In this document: positions 55,163-64,000 of the stretch, in pieces
How positions within the stretch are numbered: position 1 is the first letter of the stretch
How the letters are laid out: each line of letters begins with the position of its first letter
Source of the DNA: Curtobacterium sp. GC_Cur_3
GTDB taxonomy: Bacteria > Actinomycetota > Actinomycetes > Actinomycetales > Microbacteriaceae
Direction: 5' to 3'
DNA length: 64,000 nt
Assembly: GCF_026544205.1 (NCBI RefSeq)
Contig: NZ_JALNUI010000020.1
Coordinates: forward strand, 1 to 64,000
The notes under the pieces: generated by a model
The model's input: only the letters and a program-made list of their open reading frames with translations
What the model was told of the DNA's origin: nothing
Databases searched by the model: none
Made by a program: the position numbers and the translations under genes

Positions 55163-55190
55163 TTGACGCACAGGCGGTCCTGAGTAGAGT
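55163..55190 (+). promoter_or_regulatory. dnaK operon promoter
   Basis: TTGACG (55163-55168), 16 bp, TAGAGT (55185-55190). HAIR-like sites stand on both sides, the second starting on the last bases of the -10, so HspR binding would block it. Confidence 0.55.
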
Positions 55191-55209
55191 TGAGTCCATC
55201 GGACGCAAG
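55189..55209. promoter_or_regulatory. HAIR-like HspR operator 2
   Basis: TTGAGT, 7 bp (CCATCGG), ACGCAA, the same variant as operator 1. It overlaps the end of the -10 and the transcription start. Confidence 0.7.
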
Positions 55210-55247
55210 TCCAACGACTTACCCCTAGCAAGAAGGAGCACCCACAC

Positions 55248-57119
<1,872 letters not shown>

Positions 57120-57122
57120 GCG

Positions 57123-57752
57123 ATGGCTGACGACAAGAACGCCAACGACGACAACGTCCAGAACGAGCCGGAGCCCCAGGTCGAGGGCGACGCCACCAAC
57201 GCGGAGCAGCCGGAGGACCTCATCGAGGCCGAGGGTCCCGACGTCGAGGTGCCGAGCGACCTGAGCCCGGAGGACCAGGCCCTGCTCGACGACGCCGCCC
57301 GTGGCATCGCCGAGGACGGTCTGTCCGCGAGCGACCGGGACCTCGTCGCCGAGATGCGCACGGACATGCTCCGGGCGCAGGCCGAGCTGGTGAACTTCCG
57401 GAAGCGCGTCGAGCGTGACCGCGAGGCCAACCGCGAGGTCGCCATCGCCGAGGTCGTGCGTGCACTCCTCCCGGCGCTCGACGACCTGAGCCGCGCCGAG
57501 GCGCACGGTGACCTGACCGAGGGACCCATGCAGGTCATCGGCCAGAAGATCCGCGGCGGCTTCGAGAAGTTCAAGCTCGTCCAGATCGGTGAGAAGGGCG
57601 AGGCCTTCGACCCGAACATCCACGAGGCGATCGTCCAGCTCCCCACCCCGGGTGCCACCGGCCAGACCGTGGCGGACGTCGTCGAGCCGGGCTACAAGCT
57701 CGGTGAGCGCGTCCTCCGTGCGGCCAAGGTCGCCGTGGCGGTCCCGGCCTGA
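57123..57752 (+). CDS. grpE: Nucleotide exchange factor GrpE
   Basis: 209 residues. Disordered acidic N-terminus, then a long coiled coil (about 80-120: MRTDMLRAQAELVNFRKRVERDREAN) and the beta domain with GEAFDPNIHEAIVQLPTPG, the family C-terminal signature. It releases ADP from DnaK. It begins 3 bp after the dnaK stop. Confidence 0.95.
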   Translation: MADDKNANDDNVQNEPEPQVEGDATNAEQPEDLIEAEGPDVEVPSDLSPEDQALLDDAARGIAEDGLSASDRDLVAEMRTDMLRAQAELVNFRKRVERDREANREVAIAEVVRALLPALDDLSRAEAHGDLTEGPMQVIGQKIRGGFEKFKLVQIGEKGEAFDPNIHEAIVQLPTPGATGQTVADVVEPGYKLGERVLRAAKVAVAVPA

Positions 57753-57793
57753 GCCGGGGAGCGCTCGGACATGGAAGAAGAAGGTAGGTAGCC

Positions 57794-58804
57794 GTGGCCA
57801 GTCAGGACTGGTTCGACAAGGACTTCTACGCGGTCCTCGGCGTCGACAAGAAGGCGTCAGACGCCGACCTGAAGAAGACCTACCGCAAGCTTGCGCGGCA
57901 GTTCCACCCGGACTCCAACCCTGGTGACGCTGCGGCCGAGGCGAAGTTCAAGGAGATCAGCGAGGCGTACTCGGTGCTCTCCGACAAGGAACAGCGCGCC
58001 GAGTACGACCAGGTCCGTGCCATGGGCTCGGGCGCCCGTTTCACCGCGGGCGGCCCGGGTCAGGGCGGCGGGTTCGAGGACGTCTTCGGCGGCATGTTCG
58101 GCGGCGGCGGCCAGCCTGGCGGTGGCGGGCAGCGCGTCCGCTTCGGCCAGGGTGGCGGCTTCGAGGACATCCTCGGCGGCATGTTCGGTGGCGGCGCCGG
58201 CGGGGCTGGTTTCGGTCAGCCCTCCGGCGGCTACCGCGGCTTCGGTGGTCCGTCCAAGGGCCGCGACGTCACGGCGTCGACGACGCTGGACTTCACGACG
58301 GCCATCGCCGGCGACACGATCAAGCTGTCGCAGGGCAACGGCCGTCCGGTCAACGTCCGCATCCCCGCGGGTGTCGCCGACGGGCAGAAGATCCGGTTGC
58401 GCGGTCGGGGCGAGCCCTCGCCCGACGGCGGCGACGCCGGTGACCTGGTCGTGCTGGTGCACGTCCGCAAGCACCCGGTCTTCGAGCGCGACGGGCAGCA
58501 CCTCCGTGTGGCCGTCCCCGTGACGTTCGTCGAGGCAGCGCTCGGCGCCACGATCCAGGTGCCCACGCTCGGCGGTGATCCCGTCAAGCTCCGGGTCGCA
58601 CCGGGCACGCCCTCCGGTCGCGTCCTCCGCGTCAAGGGGCGCGGCGTCGCGACGAAGGACGGCACGGGCGACCTGCTCGCCACCGTCCAGGTCGCGGTGC
58701 CCTCGCACCTGTCGGACAAAGCGCGCGAGGCCGTCGAGGCACTCGCCGCCGCACTGCCCGACGAGGACCCCCGCGAGGACCTGCTCGCCAAGGCGCGCAG
58801 CTAG
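57794..58804 (+). CDS. dnaJ: DnaJ-family co-chaperone without zinc finger (CbpA/DnaJ2 type)
   Basis: 336 residues. J domain with HPD at 38-40, a Gly/Phe region containing an internal duplication (GQGGGFEDVFGGMFGGG and GQGGGFEDILGGMFGGG), and C-terminal substrate domains (PVNVRIPAGVADGQKIRLRGRG, GDLVVLVHVRKHPVFERDG). The CxxCxGxG zinc motifs of type I DnaJ are missing. Start GTG 57794 after GAAGGTAGG. It stimulates DnaK ATPase. Confidence 0.93.
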   Translation: MASQDWFDKDFYAVLGVDKKASDADLKKTYRKLARQFHPDSNPGDAAAEAKFKEISEAYSVLSDKEQRAEYDQVRAMGSGARFTAGGPGQGGGFEDVFGGMFGGGGQPGGGGQRVRFGQGGGFEDILGGMFGGGAGGAGFGQPSGGYRGFGGPSKGRDVTASTTLDFTTAIAGDTIKLSQGNGRPVNVRIPAGVADGQKIRLRGRGEPSPDGGDAGDLVVLVHVRKHPVFERDGQHLRVAVPVTFVEAALGATIQVPTLGGDPVKLRVAPGTPSGRVLRVKGRGVATKDGTGDLLATVQVAVPSHLSDKAREAVEALAAALPDEDPREDLLAKARS

Positions 58805-58831
58805 ACAGACGCAATACCAGCAGTAGACCCG

Positions 58832-58882
58832 GCCTGGAGGCTCGGTGTGGCTTCCTGACGGACGCTCGCCGGGCCTCCAGGC
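58832..58882. terminator. Hairpin between dnaJ and hspR
   Basis: GCCTGGAGGC (58832-58841) pairs perfectly with GCCTCCAGGC (58873-58882) across a 31-nt loop. It may attenuate read-through so that less hspR than dnaK is made. The motif GCCTCCAGGC also recurs partly at about 62079 (GTGCCTCCAGGCC). Confidence 0.45.
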
Positions 58883-58918
58883 TGTTCCACGACCACGCGA
58901 ACGACGGAAGGAAGCCCC

Positions 58919-59341
58919 ATGACCGACATGGACGAGAACTCGCCCGTCTTCGCGATCGCCGTCGCCGCTGAGCTCGCGGAGATGCACCCGCAGACGCTGC
59001 GGCAGTACGACCGGCTCGGCCTGGTCGTGCCTGGGCGGACGCGCGGCGGGTCGCGTCGGTACTCCATGCGGGACGTCGTCCAGCTGCGTGAGATCGCGCG
59101 GCTCGGCTCCGAGGGAGTGTCGCTGGAGGGCATCCGGCGTGTGCTGGAACTCGAGAACGAGAACAAGGTGCTGCGCGACCGGGTGCGCGAACTCGAGCGT
59201 GCACTCGCGGACCAGCTGATCAGCCGTCCGGGCGCTCGCGTGTTCGCGGCGACCGCCTCCGGTGCGGCGATCTCGCTGCGGGCGGGAGCCCGGCCGCAGC
59301 GGAACACGCAGATCGTGTTGTACCGCGGACCGCACGCCTGA
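58919..59341 (+). CDS. hspR: Heat-shock repressor HspR (MerR family)
   Basis: 140 residues. MerR helix-turn-helix VFAIAVAAELAEMHPQTLRQYDRLGLV (10-36) with the wing GGSRRYSMRDV, then a coiled coil (LELENENKVLRDRVRELERAL, about 78-98). In Streptomyces HspR binds HAIR sites with DnaK as co-repressor. Two HAIR-like sites precede dnaK, closing a feedback loop. The Arg-rich C-terminus ends IVLYRGPHA. Confidence 0.95.
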   Translation: MTDMDENSPVFAIAVAAELAEMHPQTLRQYDRLGLVVPGRTRGGSRRYSMRDVVQLREIARLGSEGVSLEGIRRVLELENENKVLRDRVRELERALADQLISRPGARVFAATASGAAISLRAGARPQRNTQIVLYRGPHA

Positions 59342-59387
59342 GCACCGTCCGCAGCATGTGACACGGCCGGGTCGGTACGCTGACGCG

Positions 59388-60527
59388 GTGCCAGACCTCG
59401 CCGACCTCTTCCGCCGGGACCCCGACGACGAACCGGACCTCATCGCCATCGACGGCACAGACCGCTTCATGCTCGACGAGGCCCCACACGTGCACGGGGA
59501 CGCCCTCCGTGCCCCGGGTGCCGTCGTCGTGGTCGACGACGTCCGCGGGTTCCTCACGCTCGGCCTCATCGCCCTGCACGGGGCCTCGAAAGTCCGGGTC
59601 GTGCAGGACTCCCTGGTCGGACAGCGTGCCCTGCAGGCCAACGCGGGGACGTTCGGCCTGCGCGGGTTCCACCACCCCGACTCGTTCGAGGACGCCTTCC
59701 GCGACGCCCGACTCGTGCTGCTCCGGCTCACGAAGTCGCACGACCGCCTGGACGAGATCGCCCGCGCGGTGGCACGCTTCGCCGCCCCGGACGTCGTGCT
59801 GCTCGCGGGTGGGCGGACCAAGTTCATGACGCTGTCGCAGAACGACGTGCTCCGGAAGTCGTTCGGCGACGTCGTGGCGTCACGGGGCCGCGCCAAGTCC
59901 CGACTGCTCGTCGCGCAGGACCCGCTGACCGCCGCTGCGAACCGTGCCGCCCTCACGTCCCCGTGGCCGAAGCAGGTGCACCTGGACGAGCTCGGCATCA
60001 CGATCGCGGCACATGGTGGGGTCTTCGCCGGAGCGTCGCTCGACCTCGGTACACGCGTGCTCATCGAGGCGATGGACGCCGCGGTGCCGACCGCCCGCGT
60101 CGCAGTGGACCTCGGCAGCGGCAACGGCGTCATCGCGACGGAGATCGCCCGGCGTCGTCCGGCGATCCGGGTCATCGCGACGGACGTGTCGTCAGCGGCG
60201 GTGCGGAGCACCCGGATGACGGCGGACCTCAACGGCGTGGGCGACCGCGTCACCACTGTGCGGAGCGACGCGGGCGACGAGCTCGACGAGGGCTCGGCGC
60301 AGCTGGTGCTGTGCAACCCGCCGTTCCACGCGGACACCACGGTGAGCACCGACGCGGCCGAGGCGATGTTCCGGAACGCGGCCACGATCCTCCAGTCCGG
60401 TGGTGAACTGTGGTGCGTCTGGAACTCGCACCTGCGCTACCGGCCGGTGCTGGAGAAGGCCGTCGGACCGACCCGTCAGGTCCTGCGCACCGACCGCTTC
60501 ACGGTCACGGCGTCGCGCCGACCCTGA
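59388..60527 (+). CDS. rRNA guanine-N2 methyltransferase-like protein (RsmC/RlmG type)
   Basis: 379 residues with an N-terminal non-catalytic half and a C-terminal SAM domain, the duplicated layout of RsmC/RlmG. SAM motif DLGSGNG (241-247); catalytic NPPFH (310-314). Start GTG 59388 lies 6 nt after a TACGCT -10 box, without a ribosome-binding site, so it is probably leaderless. It should methylate a guanine in 16S or 23S rRNA; which one is uncertain. Confidence 0.83.
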   Translation: MPDLADLFRRDPDDEPDLIAIDGTDRFMLDEAPHVHGDALRAPGAVVVVDDVRGFLTLGLIALHGASKVRVVQDSLVGQRALQANAGTFGLRGFHHPDSFEDAFRDARLVLLRLTKSHDRLDEIARAVARFAAPDVVLLAGGRTKFMTLSQNDVLRKSFGDVVASRGRAKSRLLVAQDPLTAAANRAALTSPWPKQVHLDELGITIAAHGGVFAGASLDLGTRVLIEAMDAAVPTARVAVDLGSGNGVIATEIARRRPAIRVIATDVSSAAVRSTRMTADLNGVGDRVTTVRSDAGDELDEGSAQLVLCNPPFHADTTVSTDAAEAMFRNAATILQSGGELWCVWNSHLRYRPVLEKAVGPTRQVLRTDRFTVTASRRP

Positions 60528-60560
60528 GCGACCGGGTCCGGAGTGGGCCCCGGGAGATGC

Positions 60561-60596
60561 CGAAGGGCGGCTGCGCAGATGCGCGGCCGCCCTTCG
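60561..60596. terminator. Hairpin terminator between convergent genes
   Basis: CGAAGGGCGGC and GCCGCCCTTCG form an 11-bp stem extended by GCGC pairing around AGAT. It serves the convergent methyltransferase and aldo/keto reductase genes. Confidence 0.7.
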
Positions 60597-60609
60597 TCGT
60601 CCCGCCGGA

Positions 60610-61440
60610 TCAGGCCGGGACGTAGTCGAATGTGTCGGGGTCGGGGCCCGTGCGGTGCCCCTTGTCGAGCGTGGTGATGTCGGTCATGTCCTCGTCGGAC
60701 AGCTCGAAGTCGAAGATCGCGAAGTTCTCCTCGACACGAGCGCGGGTGACCGACTTCGGGAAGACGATGTCACCGCGCTGGATGTGCCAGCGGAGGACGA
60801 CCTGCGCCGGGGTCTTCTCGACCGACGACGCGATGCGGACGATGGTCTCGTCGTCGAGCACGAGGCCCTGGGCGATCGGGGACCAGGCCTCGGTCGCGAT
60901 GCCGAGCTCACGGTCGACGGCGCGGAGCTCGTCCTGCGCGAGGTACGGGTGCACCTCGATCTGGTTGACGGCCGGCGGCACGTCGGTCTCGGCGATCAGG
61001 CGACGCAGGTGGTGCGCCTGGAAGTTCGAGACGCCGATGGAGCGGGCGGTGCCGTCGGCGTAGAGCTGCTCGAAGGCCTTCCACGTGGGGACGAAGTCCG
61101 ACACGGTCGGGAGCGGCCAGTGGATGAGGAAGAGGTCGGTGTACCCGCCGAGCAGGTCGGCCGACTTCTTGCCGTTCTCCAGCGCGAGGTCGTGGTCGTG
61201 GAAGCCGTTGTTGAGCTTCGAGGTGACGAAGATCTCGGAGCGGTCGATGCCCGACTCCGCGATGGCCTCGCCGACCTCTTTCTCGTTGCCGTACATCTCG
61301 GCGGTGTCGATGTGGCGGTAGCCGACCTCGAGCGCGGCCAGCGTTGCGGCCTTCGTCTCGGAGGGATCGATCTGGAACACACCGAAGCCGAGCTGCGGGA
61401 TGGTCTTGCCGTCGTTGAGTGTGATGTTCGGAACGGTCAT
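60610..61440 (-). CDS. Aldo/keto reductase
   Basis: NADPH-dependent carbonyl reductase of 276 residues, AKR5-like (2,5-diketogluconate reductase type). The catalytic tetrad is Asp45, Tyr50, Lys75 and His107 (DTAEMYGNE, VTSKLNN, IHWP). The cofactor region FPKSVTRARVEEN is present near 228-240. ATG 61440 is the start; a longer open frame upstream is Arg-rich shadow. Substrate probably a small sugar or ketoaldehyde. Confidence 0.92.
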   Translation of the reverse strand: MTVPNITLNDGKTIPQLGFGVFQIDPSETKAATLAALEVGYRHIDTAEMYGNEKEVGEAIAESGIDRSEIFVTSKLNNGFHDHDLALENGKKSADLLGGYTDLFLIHWPLPTVSDFVPTWKAFEQLYADGTARSIGVSNFQAHHLRRLIAETDVPPAVNQIEVHPYLAQDELRAVDRELGIATEAWSPIAQGLVLDDETIVRIASSVEKTPAQVVLRWHIQRGDIVFPKSVTRARVEENFAIFDFELSDEDMTDITTLDKGHRTGPDPDTFDYVPA

Positions 61441-61523
61441 GGGTCCAGACAACCAGCCGGTACCCGACGCGCACCCCAGCAAACACCCAGACTCAGAGCT
61501 CGAGGGGGCGAGGGGATCGGCTG

Positions 61524-61943
61524 CTACGCCAGCGCCGCCGCGATGTACGCCGCCAGCGCCTGCCCGTAGGCGATCGCCGGGTCCTCGGCCGCGAACGTGC
61601 GGTCGACCCCGCCGATCGTCGCGGTGACGGTGTGCACGACCCGTTCCCCGGCGGCGACCCGCGTCAAGCCGATGAAGGCCGGCCCGAGGAGCTCGCGCAG
61701 CTGGTCCTCGCGGGGCAGCCAGAGCGACTCGTCGGCGGTGACGGAGTCGAGGGCCCACTCGGTGGTCCCGTTGAAGCCGAGGATGGTGCCGGAGGGGTGG
61801 TCGTGACGCTCGACGGTCATCTCGGAGACGGTGTAGACGTCCTCGTCCACGCCGGGCTTGTCGATGACGAACCGGTCCCCGGTCTCGGGGTGCCAGCGGA
61901 GTCCTGCGTCGCGGAGGGTCTTGGCGAGTTCGACGGTGATCAC
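61524..61943 (-). CDS. Conserved hypothetical protein
   Basis: 139 residues from GTG 61943. Opening VITVELAKTLRDAGLRWHPETGDRFVID, then TVSEMTVERHDHPSGTILGFNGTTEWALDS and LWLPREDQLRELLG. Soluble, acidic. I recall similar proteins in actinobacteria, sometimes labelled pilus assembly CpaE without support; I treat the function as unknown. Longer in-frame starts to 61980 exist but lack support. Confidence 0.72.
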   Translation of the reverse strand: MITVELAKTLRDAGLRWHPETGDRFVIDKPGVDEDVYTVSEMTVERHDHPSGTILGFNGTTEWALDSVTADESLWLPREDQLRELLGPAFIGLTRVAAGERVVHTVTATIGGVDRTFAAEDPAIAYGQALAAYIAAALA

Positions 61944-62171
61944 GACACCAACCTGCCACGCTCGGGCGGTACACGTGTTCCGGATGGCAACCCGTACTAG
62001 CATCGCGGAGCACCCATCGTGCGCGGGCCGTCGACGCCCCGCGCGCGCGACGCGACGACGCCCGGACGACCGGTGCCGTGCCTCCAGGCCGTTGACCGGC
62101 CCCGGGACGGAACCGAGACGGGCCCGACCGCGGCGGACCGCACCAGCGGCCCGTCCAGAGAAGGACCCCGC

Positions 62172-64000
62172 ATGACCCTCGACCGCGAGGAACTCCGCGA
62201 CGCCTGGACGGTCTCGATCGTCGAGGACAGCGCCCCGGCCGGCGTGCCCGCCGAGGTGCGCGACGCCCTCCGCGGCGCGGGGATCACGGCCACCGTCCCC
62301 GGTCAGGTGCACACGGACCTGGAGCGGGAGGGCCTGCTGCCGGACCCGACGCACGACCGGAACGAGGCCGCGACCCGCTGGGTCGGGCGGTCGGACTGGA
62401 CGTACCGGCGCACGGTCGACGTCGACCCCCGCGGGCACGAGCGTGTCGACCTGGTCTGCGAGGGCCTGGACACCGTGACGGAGCTGACCGTCGACGGCGT
62501 GCAGATCGGTGCCACCAGGAACATGCACCGGCGCTACCGCTTCGACCTGCTCGACGCGACGGGCGGCAGCAACACCGCCACCGAGCGTGAGCTCGAGATC
62601 CTGTTCGAGTCGCCGTACCGCGAGGCCGGCCGGGTCGCCGCCCGCGCCGGCAGCATGCCCGGCCCGTACGACGAACCGTTCCCGTACGTCCGCAAGATGG
62701 CGTCGAACTTCGGCTGGGACTGGGGTCTGACCGCGGTGACCAGCGGCCCGTGGCGGGACGTCGCGATCGAACGCTGGTCGACCGCTCGCCTGCGCGACGT
62801 GCGTCCACTCGTCGACGTCGAGGCCGGCGAGGGGGTGCTCGACGCCCACATCGCGTTCGAGCGCTCCGGCATGAACGACCTCGACCAGGACGGTGAGGAC
62901 GACGACCTGGTGCTCGTCGTGACCGTGTCCGGCGAGACCGTCGAGGGCACGAAGACGCGCCAGCGATCCCGCGCGCAGGTCACCCCGAAGGAGAACGAGA
63001 CCGTCGTGACGGTCCGGATCCCCGAGGCGCGGCTGTGGTGGCCGCGGGGCTACGGCGCGCAGCCGCTCTACGACGTGTTCGTCGAGCTGCAGACCGTGGA
63101 GGGCGAGGTCCTCGACCGACAGACGTTCCGCACCGGCTTCCGGTCGACGCGGATCGACACCACGCCCGACCAGATCGGCCGCCCGTTCAACATCCACGTC
63201 AACGGCACGCTCATCGACGTGCGCGGCGTGAACTGGATCCCCGACGACGTCATCGTGTCGCGGGTGGACCGGCAGCGGTACCAGGGCCGTCTCCTGGCGG
63301 CCGCCGACCTCAACGCGAACCTGGTGCGGGTGTGGGGCGGGGGCGTCTACGAGTCGCACGACTTCTACGAGGTCTGTGACGAGCTGGGCCTGCTCGTGTG
63401 GCAGGACTTCCCGTTCGCCTGCTCCGCGTACCCCGAGGACGAACCGCTCCGCAGCGAGGTCGTCGCCGAGGCCCGCGACAACGTCGCCCGGCTGTCCCGG
63501 CACCCGTCGCTCGTGGTCTGGAACGGCAACAACGAGAACATCTGGCTGCACGACGCGGACGGCTGGGGCGACGAGCTCGGCGACCGCGGCTGGGGCCTCG
63601 ACTACTACCTCGACCTGCTGCCGACGATCGTCGACGCCGTCGACCCGTCGCGCTTCTACACGGTCGCGTCGCCGTGGTCCGGCTCCGAGTCGTTGCCGGC
63701 GAACGACGTCGACCACGAGACGCACCACTCGTGGGACGTCTGGAACCGGGTGTCCGACGACCACTACCGCGACTCCGTGCCGCGCTTCGTCTCGGAGTTC
63801 GGCTGGCAGGCGCCGCCCGCCTGGCGCACGCTCCGCGACGCCGTGTCGGACGACCCGATGACGCCGACGTCGCCGGGGGTCGTGCACCACCAGAAGGCCG
63901 CCGACGGCATGGGCAAGCTCGCCCGGGGCCTGGAGCCGCGCTTCGGCACCGTCCCCGACGGCGACCTGGACCGCTGGCACTGGCTCACGCAGCTCCAGCA
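62172..64000 (+). CDS. Beta-mannosidase, GH2 (3' end cut by window edge)
   Basis: 609 residues are visible of an expected ~830. The frame starts at ATG 62172 after GAGAAGGA. Features: N-terminal sugar-binding domain with RWVGRSDWTYRRTV, the mannosidase-specific SNFGWDWGL (178-186), acid/base Glu455 in WNGNNEN and nucleophile Glu542 in SEFGWQ. No signal peptide, so it works on imported manno-oligosaccharides. No regulator is visible in the 228-bp spacer before it. Confidence 0.93.
   Translation, partial: MTLDREELRDAWTVSIVEDSAPAGVPAEVRDALRGAGITATVPGQVHTDLEREGLLPDPTHDRNEAATRWVGRSDWTYRRTVDVDPRGHERVDLVCEGLDTVTELTVDGVQIGATRNMHRRYRFDLLDATGGSNTATERELEILFESPYREAGRVAARAGSMPGPYDEPFPYVRKMASNFGWDWGLTAVTSGPWRDVAIERWSTARLRDVRPLVDVEAGEGVLDAHIAFERSGMNDLDQDGEDDDLVLVVTVSGETVEGTKTRQRSRAQVTPKENETVVTVRIPEARLWWPRGYGAQPLYDVFVELQTVEGEVLDRQTFRTGFRSTRIDTTPDQIGRPFNIHVNGTLIDVRGVNWIPDDVIVSRVDRQRYQGRLLAAADLNANLVRVWGGGVYESHDFYEVCDELGLLVWQDFPFACSAYPEDEPLRSEVVAEARDNVARLSRHPSLVVWNGNNENIWLHDADGWGDELGDRGWGLDYYLDLLPTIVDAVDPSRFYTVASPWSGSESLPANDVDHETHHSWDVWNRVSDDHYRDSVPRFVSEFGWQAPPAWRTLRDAVSDDPMTPTSPGVVHHQKAADGMGKLARGLEPRFGTVPDGDLDRWHWLTQLQ

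Overview
The window is high-GC DNA (about 70-75% in lines counted by hand) with tightly packed genes, many 4-bp ATGA/GTGA overlaps, frequent GTG starts and apparently leaderless genes. It carries a C50-carotenoid gene set (idi, crtE-B-I-Ye-Yf-Eb), a dnaK-grpE-dnaJ-hspR heat-shock operon with HAIR-like operators, and DUF3151 and Vms1/Rv2629-type genes. This points to an actinobacterium of the family Microbacteriaceae. Curtobacterium is my best guess, by inference only. No rRNA, tRNA, CRISPR array, transposase or phage gene was seen.

Layout. 1-4.2 kb: sugar ABC transporter (permease cut by the window edge, double ABC ATPase) with a LacI-family regulator and two matching operators. 4.4-10.3 kb: C50 carotenoid locus. 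10.5-17.5 kb: housekeeping and metabolic genes (Gfo/Idh oxidoreductase, metallo-hydrolase, YihY membrane protein, SDR, ABC-F ATPase, DUF3151) and a 44-residue hydrophobic small protein. 17.56-20.65 kb: a lower-GC island holding a four-gene SdpI-SdpC-SdpA-SdpB-like toxin and immunity operon, bracketed by two near-identical 70-bp palindromic elements in inverted orientation. 20.7-27.1 kb: binding protein, two permeases and LacZ beta-galactosidase. 27.3-31 kb: acidic protein plus Vms1-like protein, then MFS exporter with divergent GntR regulator. 31.2-40.5 kb: 53-residue small protein, a LacI regulator and a six-gene operon (Opp/Dpp-type ABC transporter, alpha/beta hydrolase, GH1 glucosidase). 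40.6-55 kb: ankyrin protein and an exopolysaccharide locus (acyltransferase, polymerase-like protein, BY-kinase, LMW phosphatase, two glycosyltransferases, flippase, DUF3060 lipoprotein, 1403-residue repeat protein). 55.1-59.3 kb: heat-shock operon. 59.4-64 kb: RNA methyltransferase, aldo/keto reductase, small unknown protein and a beta-mannosidase cut by the window end.

How it works together. The sugar loci pair importers with intracellular glycosidases (beta-galactosidase, beta-glucosidase, beta-mannosidase) under local regulators, as expected of a plant- or litter-associated degrader. The exopolysaccharide and carotenoid loci suggest a pigmented, capsule- or biofilm-forming cell. The main find is the Sdp-like operon: a secreted SdpC-like protoxin, the SdpA and SdpB maturation partners and a short SdpI-domain protein, in base composition unlike its surroundings and delimited by inverted repeats. 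Several families of palindromic intergenic repeats and a set of convincing operators (two LacI types, GntR, HspR) are also recorded.
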